From: Lutjanus erythropterus
Taxonomy: Eukaryota; Chordata; Actinopteri; Lutjaniformes; Lutjanidae
Length of the DNA stretch: 64,000 bases
Direction: 5' to 3'
NCBI GenBank assembly: GCA_020091685.1
Contig: CM034592.1
Coordinates: forward strand, 37,416,705 to 37,480,704
Positions 26,301 to 35,436 of the stretch are shown here, piece after piece. The position numbers were made by a program, and so were the translations under genes. The notes under the pieces were generated by a model. The model ran no database searches. It was given only the letters and a program-made list of their open reading frames with translations, and was not told the DNA's origin. Each line of letters starts with the position of its first letter. Within the stretch, counting starts at the first letter, position 1.

Positions 26301-28610
26301 CTTTGCTGTGTAATGGGGCATGGTGAGGTGATAATGGTCTGCACACGTTATTGGACCACCGTGTCGAAGTCCCAATGATTGAGGTTCTAGCAGCACTCTT
26401 CCTGTCACATGCAGCATGCAGCAGTTACCACATGACAGTGGAAATCAAGGCAGTCCAGCTCTAAAGCCATTTAATTTATCTCAGATCTTCCAGCGATCAC
26501 CAGTGCCAAAACACATTTTTCTGCTGGTTTTGAAGCTGAATGTAGATGTCCAAGGTGTTTTGACTGAGTGTGTGAGAGTCTTTCCAACCAAGACAAGTTC
26601 TGTAAACACTCTGAAGACACATCGCCTCCTCTTTTCTATCAGGCTTACATGTCCTGGAAATATTCCTTATGTATCTGTCTACAGGATATGTATATATGCA
26701 CAGTGTTGACTGACTGGGGACTGTGGGAAGGGGCAGCACAGACTGCCTGGCATGCAAGTTCCTTAACACTTCTACTCTGGGACTTGGTGCTTTATGACCA
26801 TCAGGTCAAGAAAAATCAATAGAAATCAATTAAAAAACTATTATCTTATAGTAGAGATGTTTCTTTACTCCTTTATGACAGTAAACTGAAAATCTTTTGG
26901 TTGTGGACAAAACAAGACATTTGAGGATGTCACCTTAGAAAGCCTGACATTGAGACATTGAGACAATAATCATCAGATTAATTGATAAATTAAAATAATT
27001 GTTAGATACAGCCCTATGCTATACAGCAGTAGTTTTCAGACTTTTTGTGCCCAAGGCAAAAACTCAAAGCACACCTTTATTCATGTCTATGTAAAATAGC
27101 GTCTATAACACGTTATCTCTCATTACTCTAAAAGCTTATTGTTATTTACTAATTCCAAGTTAAATTTGGTAACTATATAACCAGTGAAATATTAACAAAA
27201 TAATTCAAGAATTAATTGGAAAATGAGTTAAATAAAGTTACATTAAAGCAGCAACACACCCAGTTAAACCAGACAGGTATTAGCCAATCAGAGCTTTTCA
27301 TGTGTCATAGTCTAATAAGTCCCACCACTACACAAACGGCGAAAATTGGGCTTCACTTTGAGGTAAGGTTTTTAAATGAAGTGTTTTTAGGGTATAGAAA
27401 AATTTAATATTAAAAACACATTCATAACTTTTTGTTTAGTTTTATATTTCAATAATGCTCGTTTGTCACAAAACCCTATGGCACATCAGGGATCTACTGT
27501 TATAGAATAGTATTCGAGTAGGATTTTAGGCATTCTTTAACTGTAAATGTGATTGTTTGGTGTCTATATAGTGCAACACAAAACAAACAATTATTCCAGC
27601 ATTTTTGAGCAATGATACACTGAACAAATATTGCAAAAATACCAAATTAAACTGGCATTAAGTGGAATTTTCCTTCCCCTGCGGCTTCTGGCCCTGCCTC
27701 AAATTTGTAATGTCAAAGTGCCGCTTCAGAGGTTCTCTGACATCATTCTGGCGTCAATTGGATAGAAATTCGATCCAAGAGCACACCTCTTCCACCCCAC
27801 CCCTCCTGCATTCACCCCAACATGGATTTTCAAAGTAGAATAGACAGTGAAGAGAAAACAATGTGTAATCACTCTTAATATTTTTCTCCCATAATTATGT
27901 AATTTTCCTGATGTAACCAAAATACGCTATAAGAAAGGGCAGAAAAAATATTATAGTCGGCTTCACTTTCTTTCAAGTATATCTCCAGCAGTTTAATCAG
28001 TTTAATGAGAAGTTTATACAGTCAGATTATGTAACTATATTGCAAAAATAAACATATGTTTTTACTTTTTTCCTCATCTTGTTCTGTTCCATCAGTGATA
28101 ACCTCTTTTGGTTTTTCTAGACAGTGTTCCGCATTAATGAAATCATCATTCACTCAGTGTTTTCATGATTTAATATCCTGCTGCTCCTAAAAAAATCTGA
28201 TTTTGAGAGTTAAGTGCGTGCTGAGGAATGTGACACTGGAGCCTGGTCCCTTAGGGTAAAACATGCTCTGCAACTCTACCCTCTTTGAAACAACAGACCG
28301 CTGACCCCACTATCTTGACCCACCCCACTGCGCCCCCTCCCCTGTCGTTGCTGTCACAGCGATTAATAGCAGAACCCGGCCCATTCTTCCCTCTTGGCAG
28401 AAAAGCAACTGGATCTCATGGTTTCAATCAGCCCCGTGGATGCAACACTTGCGTTTGCCCAAACGTTGCCCAGCTGCAGCGTTCACCCAGCCCAACCCTG
28501 AGGCCGCTGCAGCTCCTTATCAAACGCATTACGCCTGTTTCTGGGGACCACAATCAGGAAACATGACATCTGCTTTCAATTCAGAACATTATATCACCAA
28601 CCCCCCTCCT

Positions 28611-28697
<87 letters not shown>

Positions 28698-31600
28698 TCA
28701 CACACACACACACTCACACTCACAATTGCCCACTGCAGTTTCATTGCCTCCCGCATTACCTTGAGTGAGCCTGTCTGGTTTGAGTGTGTGCAGGTAGATT
28801 GTTAGAGGATCCTGTTGCAGAGTAAAGCAGATCTGGGCGTCAACAGCTCAGAGGCTCAACATTGATTTTCTCCAGAAAGAATTTGAGACTCACTTTATCT
28901 TTCAAAAATCTACTAGAGTATTTACTTACACACACATCCATGGGTGGTAGTGAAAAACAAACATAATAGGCCATTAAAGAAAGAGTTAATCCAAAAGTCT
29001 AAATTACATGTTTTCCTCTTAAATGTGGTGCAGTTTTTCCATCTAGAATGTTTTAGTGTCAGTTGCGGAGTTTTGGAGATATCGGCCACAGAGGTGTCTG
29101 ACTTCTCTCCAGTATAATGGGACTGGATGGCACTTGGCTTGTTGTGCTCAAAACACAAAAAAATACATTAAAAAACTCTGCAGCAGAGAAGTCATGACCT
29201 GGATACTCACGATAATCAGCAGACCTTGTTGCGAGCTGTTTCATGTACAAACTATTTTGTTTCTACAGAACTACACCCACCAAGCGTATCACTGTGCAGG
29301 CGGAAGCATGAATCTGTTGGCAGGTGTGGTTGGATTGAAAGAAAATACTTAATACATCAAACTGCTCACAACAAGGTCTGTAGATTATCTTGAATAATTA
29401 AATATTTTATGTTTGTCTGTTTTTTGGTGCCTTGAGGTCTTAACTGGTCCACTCAAACCATAGGATCCAAGACCCGACCTGGGACCCACACAGGTTCAGA
29501 TCCAGGTTTTTTTATGGTCAGTGGGTTCCACTGACAGCACTGATAATGACACGTTACATTAGATAAGACACAAAGTTTTGCTTTGACATTTTGTAAATTA
29601 ATCTTAACTTGTTAATACCAATCAGCTGTGAAAATGGTGCCAGTCAGGTTAATGTCTCAGACATTTCTTGGTTCTTGATAGGTCCGGGTGCCAGCGTCTG
29701 GTTCAGTTCCAGGTAGTACATTTTCGGGTCTTTTTGGGTCCGGACATGAATTACTGGACTTGTGAAGTCCTCAACTTTGAGCACCACATGCCAAGTGTCA
29801 TCAAGTTCCATTATACTGAAGGGAAGGTAGACATTTCTACTGTTGATATCTCCAAAACTCAGCAACTCACACCAAAACTGTATAGATAGATAAACAGAAC
29901 AACATATGTGTTTTTAATTTAGGGGTAAACTGTCCCTTAAGATGCTAGACTATAATATAAAGATTGATTCTCTGCTTTTGATCAGTTTTCATTTTGACTT
30001 TTTACAGTACCTGTTCCATCTGGTACTTTAGTTTTCATGACTTCCCTTTCCTTTCCATTTATCTAGGCCTGCAACTAATGATTATTTTAATTATCAATTA
30101 CAATATATATTGATTATTATTGTGACAAATTCTCTCCACATTTCCCAGAGCCCAAAGCGTAGTCTTTAAATTGCTTCCTTGGTCCAACCAACAGTCCAAA
30201 AACACAAAGACTCTTCATTTACTGTCACAAATGACAAAGAAAAGCAGCAACTTGTCACATTTAAGAAGCTGGAACCAGAAAATGTTGGACATTTTTGCTT
30301 GAAAACTGATTTTGATCAGCTAATCGATTAATTGACTAGTGGTTGCACCTCTACATGTATCTAATTTACAGAGCAGAGGACATACTGGCTGTTTGGCTGT
30401 ACCATGTCAGAACTTATTGTATGTGAACACACAGAGTACATAAATCTAAAAGTACAGAGGCTGGAAAAAGTTCAAAGATGAAGCCTTTAAGAGTTGCGTG
30501 GAAAAGCAGCCTTTCTCCTATTAAGGGAGGATGAAAAACACTATCCCCAGTGAATGAGGATCTTATGTATGTAAGTGTTTGTGCCCAGATGTCTACTTGC
30601 TGCCACCACTGGCACACTTGACTCTGGGATTTGACTTGGCTCACTCTGTGCTACTTTCTTCACGAGAGGAATGAGTGCTGTGTTGTTGACATTGTTTCTG
30701 TGATTCTTTGGTGCATCTGTTACTTCAATGGGTACTACACAAACAATGATTTACATAATTACATGCTCCAGGGTTGCCAGCGAGGTTGGGCAGGGTTTGT
30801 TGCTTAACTAGAGAGCCTCCTAAAACCACTTCACAGTGCAGGCAGAGCTTAAACTGTATTACAAAAATGGTTTAAAGTACAGTTTTGACGTATTTGAACT
30901 GAAATCTTCCAAGAATTAGACATTCCAGTCATGTCAGTTACAACAGAGTAAATCTAAGCATCTTTTACTCCCTGTGCGTTGCTTAATCTTAAAGGGACAG
31001 TTCACCCCAAGATCAAAAATACATATTGTTCCTCTTCCCTGTAGTGATTTTTATCAGTCTAGATTGTTTTGGAGGTATCTGCCATAGAGATGTCTGCCTT
31101 CTCTCTGGTATAATGAGACTGAATGGCACACGGCTTGTGCAGGGTTCCGTGTTTATGTTCATTTTCACTTGCCCAGCTGGACAAGTGGGTCAGAAATCTA
31201 CATGCCTGAAGTCGATTTTTACCTGCTCCTCTACGAATCCTTCTATTTATTAGCCGTTATAAAAAAAAAACAACAAAGACTAAGGTTAATTGTCATGTTT
31301 AATCTATGGCTGCAATGTCTATAAAATGTCAGAAAATATTGAAAATTGTCCGTCCCAGTCTGTGCAAAGTGTCCATAGTGCTGTCTTTAAATGTATTGTT
31401 TCTTCAGTCTAAAACCCAAAGACATTCAGTTTAATAGGATAAGAAGTGAGGAAAAATGAGGAATCACCATATTAGAGAGCAAAAAACCCTTCCATTTTTG
31501 TGTGGACAAATGACTTTATTGATCAATCAGTTTGATTATCAAAATATATTAATTCTATGTAACCACTTGCCTGGCCTTGCAAGTAGTTCTGGTAGATTCT

Positions 31601-34600
31601 ACCATAGAAAGAAAGTAGTTCCTACATGAAACATCTCACAACAAGGTCTGTGGATGTCTGAGTAACTGGGTCATGATTCCTGTGAAAAAGAACCTGGTGT
31701 GAAGTTTTTCAAATCTATTTTTGGTGTTTTGAGCCCCACAAGTCATTTAGGTTGTCATTTAGTCCCATAATGTTGGAGAGAAAGCAGACATCTCTACGGT
31801 GATACCTTCTCAAACCTTCTCAGCTCACACCAAAACAATCTAGATGGATAAACAGCACTACAGGCCAGAGGAAGAATATATAGTTTTGATTTTGATGTGA
31901 ACTGCTCTTTTAACACTTTGTCTGCCTCAGTCTCAACAGGGGTTTTCCCCTGATGTTTCTGATCATCTCCTGTTCAGCTTGCACTACTACGACCCCCCTC
32001 CAGGTTGTCTGGGTAACCGTTACGCTCGCTAACATCTGTGAATCCGCTCTGACCTCATCAGTTTTACAGTTAGCCCGTCTCTCCTCCACTTACATAACTC
32101 TGCCCCGCTCCCAGCTTCAGGGTTGACAAGATAATTCAGCAAGAGGGGTTTTTGTCCACCTCAGGAGACAGATGCTCCATCCTGTAGTTGATATGTAGTT
32201 CAACTCGAAAGGACAGTTCACCCCAAAACCATAAATGCACACTCTTACCTGCAGTGCTCTGTGAGTTGCAGAGTTTTGGAGATACCGGCTGTAGAATTGT
32301 CTGCCTTTTCTTGAATATAATTGAACTAGAAGGAATTTGGTTTGTGGTGCTCAATGTTCCCACAAATGCATTTGAAAAACTCAACAGCAGTGTCTCTTTT
32401 CGGAAGTCATGTCCCGCTTATTATCCACAGACTTTGTTGTGACCAGTTTCATGTAGGAAATATTTTCATTTTATGGTAAAAACAAAGAGAAAAGACAGAC
32501 ATCTCCAAAACTCAGAAACTGGCATCAAATCAATCTATATGGGTAAATAGCACTACAGGTAGGAGGGAGAACATGTATTTTTGACTTTTGGCTGGACAGT
32601 CCCTTTAAATGGATTGAATTCTTTTTCATTGCCCCATCTGTGTAATATCTGATATCTGCTCAGTTCCAATCCATCTCTTTTGACAAGCACATTTAGCCCA
32701 ACTGCAGTGTCACATGTTTTGAAAAGTTGCTTTGTGTGACCAACTTGTGATTTTCAGAGAAGATAAACATCGTAGAGTAGAGATTGATTTTGTTTTTATT
32801 TTTTTTTGCTCTTTCTCAAAAGCAAAATAAAAGTATTGCTGCCTCTGGTTCAGAATCTGTAGGTTGAAACGATTTCAAGGCAGTTTCGTTTTCCAAAGCA
32901 GATGCAGCTGCCTCTCTCTGCTGATGATCTCATTCCCATAAGCTACATCCCACGAACAAGACAGCAGGTTTGAATTAAGCAAACCAGTGCGTGATTCATT
33001 TCCAGCCACAACACAGAGCATTATAGATGATAGCTGGACTTAATTCTAAGCTCAATTCTTTTGACATCTTGGGCTTGCCTTGTGTTTATTTTGATTTTGG
33101 TTCAGTTCCACAAGGTTTCACAAATACACTGTTTAAAAAGTTGAAAAACCTCCTAATGTAAAGGTACTTGGCTTCACTGGATTTGTTAAGATTTGGGTGC
33201 TTGAAAATTTAATGGTTGAAATTGAAAATATTAAAGTATTCACCGTAATTCACTTTTAGCTTATGAATTCAACAGCTCATTCAACAGCTCACTCAACAAT
33301 TTTCAAAGTACTTTTTTGCCTAAAACTTAAAGTTTCAAGTTTTTTTTTTTTAAAGAACCATAAATCACCTCAACAAAAGATTATAGGTTGGGGTACTTTG
33401 TTGGTTTATTTTAAAACTTAAACCTACTACAAGGAGTTTGTAACTGGTTATGAAACAGTCTCATTAAATACTGATGTTTCTTTGTGACCTGCATAAACTA
33501 ATGAGACCATCCATGAGAAGATTGGCTATGTGTTGTTCTTAATGGCTGCCACCGGCTCATATTCTCCTTAAATCGGATGAAATCAGCATGTGTTCACATT
33601 TTCCCAGGTAGAAGTTACATTGATTAGTAGGTTAGCCAGTTAAAAAGAAGCAGGAGGAGATTTTTTATTTAGATAAGTTTAGTTTTGATGTTATATTTTG
33701 TGGTTATGGCGGTGGAAACACAGCCACTTTTGTCCACAGGGGCCTCCAAAATCAACAAAGTAGAAAAGTTCCTTGTAGTAACTTTGAGAGTTTGAGTTTT
33801 GGGTTAAAGTGGTCTTGAATGTAATCACATATGCAGAATGATTTACATCTTTACAGTTAAGCAAGCCACTGAGCAATATTATTTACATGTGGGAAAACAT
33901 AAACATTGTTCATTGCCTTACTTAGTCTTGGTTTTAAATAAGTCTTGATTTGTCTTCATATCAGTTTTGACTTGTACTTGAACAAGTGGACACAGTTTAA
34001 ATGCATCGCAAAAACTCAAAATCTTACCATGTAAATTTGTCTGATTTTTAGTCAGAATATGTCATTTTAGTTAATGACACAATCAACAACAAGTAACCTT
34101 TTCATAACTTTTTTTTAGACATTGCATCTTGAATTATCTTTATATCTTTATCTATTAACAAATGAATGTTCATTTGTTCCACTGGCAGATTTTCTTCACT
34201 TGCTTCTATCAAAAATGTGTTAACCATGTATTCATGTGGTGTTTTATTTCTAGTGAGAATTTGGATTGAGGTCAGGTGTTCACTGCATCCCTTACTGATG
34301 AAAAGTTAGTCAGTTTGTTTAGTTAAACCAGACTTCATTGTGCAAAGTTTGATGATTTTATCAAAAACAAACTGCTTACACTTGAATTGGCCACGCCCTA
34401 TTGATGAACAATGATAAGATAATGTGAGATTTGCAGAGGTTGATTGGTTTCATATGGACAATAGATGAGATCAGATAAACAACTCTTATCGCAGTTCTTA
34501 TTGTACTAAGAGCTCAGACATGTGATCCACATGTCTTTACACACAGTTTGACATCATTAGTCATCTGTAATGCCCCACTAAAGCCCACATTATATCAGCA

Positions 34601-35300
34601 CAACCACATTTGAAATGCACATTAACAACCAAACTCCACACCCTCCTCTCACGCTTCAGCTGGCCTCACATTACAACGAGCTAAATATAAATACACACGA
34701 AGATGGTGGGAATCAAGTCAATAAAATAGCAAACAGCTGCAGATGAAGGTTTGCAAAATGGTTTAACACTGAATAGTGAAAGAAGGAAAGGGGAAATTTA
34801 AGAGAAAATGCAGAAAGCAAGCTGTAAATTAAGTTCAGGATAGATTATTGTGATCTCTAAGACTTCACTGTGATTCTATATAATTACGGGACCTTTCTTT
34901 CTAAAATGATCCCTTTGTTTGCCAAGGTGTACTCCAAAGTCAGGTTTTTCTGTAAGCATATTGAAGTAAAAAAAAAAAAACCCCAAAGCATTTAAAATAT
35001 CACGTTATAGATTTGGGGATAGTCTGTTAGCATTCCAGAGAGTAAAAGGGTTGTAGGGTTAAAACCTGGACTCAACTCAAAGACCATTCAAACAAACACT
35101 CCTCCACCCCAACCCCACCCCTCCTGGCCCTCCCTCTCTCCCTGCAGATGGCCATACGCTCTTTCTGAGAAGTTGACCCTCAAATTTACACTAAGTATTT
35201 TTTTTAACTACTCACCATTTAGGAGTGAAGCGATGAGAATCAAAGCGAAAGCTAACATCTTGCAGGGCCCACTGGTTCTCTGTGCAGATGATGCTGCCAT
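7757..35300 (-). CDS. cd34: CD34 sialomucin, complete gene in eight exons
   Basis: Coding exons (minus strand, 5' to 3') are 35300-35216, 17792-17685, 16366-16113, 15247-15155, 12534-12414, 12156-12104, 10352-10203 and 7945-7757. All have AG/GT borders and compatible phases, and the total is 1053 bp for 350 residues. Parts: signal peptide (1 to about 33), T/P/E-rich mucin-like stalk (about 34-149), cysteine-bearing region (C158, C180, C195, C199; the ELCGED segment resembles mammalian VLCGEE), membrane helix (254-276) followed by GYYLKTHRK, and a 74-residue tail ending [15 protein letters not shown]. Human CD34 ends NGHSARQHVVADTEL, and human CD34 also has eight exons. CD34 is a surface sialomucin of endothelium and blood progenitors that carries selectin ligands and modulates adhesion. 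Odd points are two RGD tripeptides, no N-X-S/T sequon in the ectodomain, and final Met instead of Leu in the PDZ-type end. plxna2 lies upstream on the same strand, as in human. Confidence 0.93.
8230..8676 (+). mobile_element. MITE family A, TTAA-flanked copy in cd34 intron 7
   Basis: Left border gTTAAaaaggacagatcaccc and right border ttactgtcccTTAAg, an inverted terminal pair with TTAA on both sides. 447 bp. Confidence 0.78.
9296..10121 (+). mobile_element. MITE family B, full-length copy in cd34 intron 7
   Basis: Left TTAAAGGGATAATTCAAATT, right ttcaaactatccctTTAA; both ends carry the tgaggtact and taaatacctcatacaacc blocks in inverted order. About 826 bp with internal inverted arms (ctccaaaccaaccaaac against gttggtttggagag). 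It ends about 80 bases before cd34 exon 7. Confidence 0.8.
10203..10352 (-). CDS. cd34: cd34 exon 7: transmembrane helix
   Basis: 50 codons, phase 0 at both ends (acceptor ccatcag, donor gtgagt). The hydrophobic run at residues 254-276 ([20 protein letters not shown]) is followed by [12 protein letters not shown], a basic stop-transfer that parallels GYFLMNRRSWSPTG of human CD34. Confidence 0.92.
12104..12156 (-). CDS. cd34: cd34 exon 6: membrane-proximal segment
   Basis: A 53-bp exon (acceptor attcgcag, donor gtaaag) encoding [18 protein letters not shown] with the split first codon. It corresponds to the juxtamembrane stretch before the helix. Its phases (1 in, 0 out) join exons 5 and 7 in frame. 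Confidence 0.82.
12414..12534 (-). CDS. cd34: cd34 exon 5: cysteine-bearing domain
   Basis: 121 bp, acceptor ccttgcag and donor gtcagt. It encodes residues 181-220, including [10 protein letters not shown] (C195 and C199), which resembles RVLCGEE of mammalian CD34. Later cysteines of the mammalian domain have no counterpart here. The exon ends in phase 1. Confidence 0.88.
14333..14801 (+). mobile_element. MITE family A copy in cd34 intron 4
   Basis: Left end ttgaaggcacagttaacccc, right end gaactggccttTTAA, with inverted halves containing gagttgcagagttttag and the matching arm. It ends about 350 bases from exon 4. Confidence 0.7.
15155..15247 (-). CDS. cd34: cd34 exon 4: first cysteines of the globular domain
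   Basis: 31 codons, phase 0 at both ends, acceptor ctccgcag and donor gtaagt. It encodes [15 protein letters not shown] through SSSNC, with C158 and C180. It corresponds to the start of the CD34 cysteine-rich region. Confidence 0.88.
16113..16366 (-). CDS. cd34: cd34 exon 3: main mucin-like stalk
   Basis: 254 bp encoding residues 66-149, dominated by T, A, P, E and V (for example [12 protein letters not shown] and [14 protein letters not shown]). This suits O-glycosylation, although it is short and acidic compared with the human mucin domain. It contains a second RGD (140-142) in [12 protein letters not shown]. Acceptor phase 1, donor CAG/gtaaga phase 0. Confidence 0.9.
17287..17342 (+). repeat. 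(ATT)n microsatellite in cd34 intron 2
   Basis: About 56 bases of perfect ATT trinucleotide repeat; the Ile-rich ORF on the opposite strand is an artefact of it. Confidence 0.95.
17685..17792 (-). CDS. cd34: cd34 exon 2: start of the mucin-like stalk
   Basis: The acceptor is ttttcag and the donor gtaaga; phase 1 at both ends. It encodes residues 30-64 plus split codons, rich in V, E, P and T. It contains R53-G54-D55 in [15 protein letters not shown] second AG three bases into the exon would remove one residue. Confidence 0.85.
18570..18920 (+). mobile_element. MITE family B, degraded copy
   Basis: gagggtcaattcagattatttgaagtgggg through tgtattacctacagtgg, then actgtccacagcagttcatt. These are family B blocks with the right terminus lost. 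Confidence 0.6.
20523..20830 (+). mobile_element. hAT-like family F fragment
   Basis: The blocks ggcaggccagtttagga, acagatgctggcttttgaa, and ttgaaatgtggacagaacac fit my recollection of a widespread fish non-autonomous hAT-type repeat whose ends read ttccaaaaaagttgg. Neither terminus is present here. Confidence 0.6.
22746..22856 (+). mobile_element. MITE family A, left-end fragment
   Basis: TTAAAATGACCATTCACACC, then gttttggtgtgagttgctga and gagatgtctgccttct. It stops where the next half should begin. Confidence 0.6.
23340..23777 (+). mobile_element. MITE family A, copy without clear left terminus
   Basis: It includes tgatccacagaccttattg and the inverted arm caacaaggtctgtggattac, plus the internal tgcatctactcgtggatgag block also found at 51143-51432. 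It is cut at 23777, where the direct duplication copy 1 begins. Confidence 0.65.
23778..24245 (+). repeat. 468-bp direct repeat, copy 1
   Basis: It starts gattgaggttctgccag and ends aaatcaattacaaaacag. The whole stretch matches 26377-26844 in order and orientation with scattered substitutions and small indels. Shared blocks include gttttgaagctgaatgtag and gtcctggaaatatt-like. Confidence 0.85.
24247..24545 (+). repeat. Dispersed repeat (ctaggggtcgccacagtgga)
   Basis: About 300 bp including ggggtcgccacagtggatca, ttttacgccctccctgatgc, and tgcatccctagtggctgg. This resembles a common fish repeat, probably derived from a LINE or SINE, but I cannot fix its class. The ORFs on both strands here are repeat-derived. 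Confidence 0.55.
24546..24768 (+). mobile_element. MITE family A, right-half fragment
   Basis: cgggtcatgatttttgg, then tttggcactttgagcgccac and a degraded right end (ttgtggtgagctgtctcag). Confidence 0.6.
25770..25885 (+). repeat. LINE/SINE-like tail
   Basis: ataataaactttcactttat, then agcgcctttcatataagaa and agtgctttacaacaaac. This is a recurrent 3'-tail motif of fish retroposons; only the tail is recognisable. Confidence 0.45.
26377..26844 (+). repeat. 468-bp direct repeat, copy 2
   Basis: Second copy of the unit at 23778-24245, 2.6 kb away in the same orientation. It begins gattgaggttctagcag and ends near aatcaattaaaaaacta. Confidence 0.85.
26871..27015 (-). mobile_element. MITE family C fragment, reverse orientation
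   Basis: tatgacagtaaactgaaaat and gacaaaacaagacatttgag, ending gttagatacagccct. This is the complement of the left half of family C. Confidence 0.6.
27018..27500 (+). repeat. Dispersed repeat ending 'atggcacatcagggatct'
   Basis: It starts cagtagttttcagactttttg with caaagcacacctttatt, and ends accctatggcacatcaggga. It resembles a frequent fish DNA-transposon relic; the class is uncertain. Confidence 0.45.
28612..28724 (+). repeat. (CA)n microsatellite
   Basis: About 113 bases of CA repeat with CT interruptions at the 3' end; the His/Thr ORF over it is an artefact. Confidence 0.95.
28974..29940 (+). mobile_element. MITE family A, interrupted by an insertion
   Basis: Left border ccaTTAAagaaagagttaatc, right border ggggtaaactgtcccTTAA. 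The family A sequence stops at about 29436 (ccttgag) and resumes at about 29775 (ctttgag), with about 340 unrelated bases between them. Confidence 0.75.
29437..29774. mobile_element. Unclassified insertion inside the family A copy
   Basis: About 338 bases flanked by a near-duplicate of seven bases (ccttgag / ctttgag). It contains repeated gggtcc-type motifs (gacctgggacccacacagg; ttcgggtctttttgggtccg). The flank length would suit a hAT-type element, but the ends are not clearly inverted. Confidence 0.5.
30066..30353 (+). mobile_element. MITE family C, near full length
   Basis: It starts ggcctgcaactaatgattat and ends gactagtggttgcacct, a terminal inverted pair. The middle contains tccaaccaacagtccaaaaa and aagaagctggaaccagaaaa. 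Confidence 0.72.
30989..31913 (+). mobile_element. MITE family A, interrupted copy
   Basis: Left border TTAAAGGGACAGTTCACCCC (30989) to about 31140. The right part runs from about 31597 to gaactgctcttTTAA (31913). The roughly 450 bases between are other repeats, including a family C copy. Confidence 0.7.
31307..31562 (+). mobile_element. MITE family C, degraded, inside a family A copy
   Basis: ggctgcaatgtctataaaat, then taaaacccaaagacattcag and ttgattatcaaaatatatta. Ordered family C blocks with weak ends. Confidence 0.6.
32205..32608 (+). mobile_element. MITE family A copy
   Basis: Left end cgaaaggacagttcacccc, right end ggctggacagtccctTTAA. 404 bp with inverted arms. Confidence 0.72.
35216..35300 (-). 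CDS. cd34: cd34 exon 1: start codon and signal peptide
   Basis: There are two in-frame ATGs. The first (35298-35300) has A at -3 and G at +4, a strong context. The second (35256-35258) would start directly at the hydrophobic core [15 protein letters not shown] chose the first. Human CD34 also has two Met candidates ahead of its signal core. The exon ends AATG with donor gtgagt, phase 1. Confidence 0.85.
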
Positions 35301-35430
35301 TCTCGTCCTGAGCGCGCACACGTCCGTCGGGTCTGAGAAAGAAAAGCTGGTTGAGCCTGAGCACTTTAGGGTTTCCTCTTACCCAGAGCGGGACAGGGGT
35401 GGATAAAGCACCACTTGTGTTCTGTCAGTT

Positions 35431-35436
35431 TTTATA
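35431..35436 (-). promoter_or_regulatory. cd34: TATA box of cd34
   Basis: The minus strand reads ctgTATAAAaac, about 130 bases upstream of the first ATG, predicting transcription start near 35400. An ETS/PU.1-like GAGGAAGG occurs on the same strand at 35528-35535, which would fit an endothelial or blood gene, but short motifs like this are common by chance. Confidence 0.5.

Larger units (their letters stand above)
17793..35215 (-). other. cd34: cd34 intron 1 (17.4 kb), repeat-rich
   Basis: The intron runs from donor gtgagt to acceptor ttttcag. It contains at least fifteen transposon relics, a 468-bp direct duplication, and a CA microsatellite, each listed. No nested gene or extra coding exon was recognised. 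Stretches about 18.95-20.5, 20.9-22.7 and 32.6-35.2 kb hold nothing I can name and are where intronic enhancers could be sought. Confidence 0.7.

Noticed and set aside
28440-28805. 121-codon ORF with His-Thr repeats
   Set aside because: A translation of the CA microsatellite and its flanks, without other coding features.
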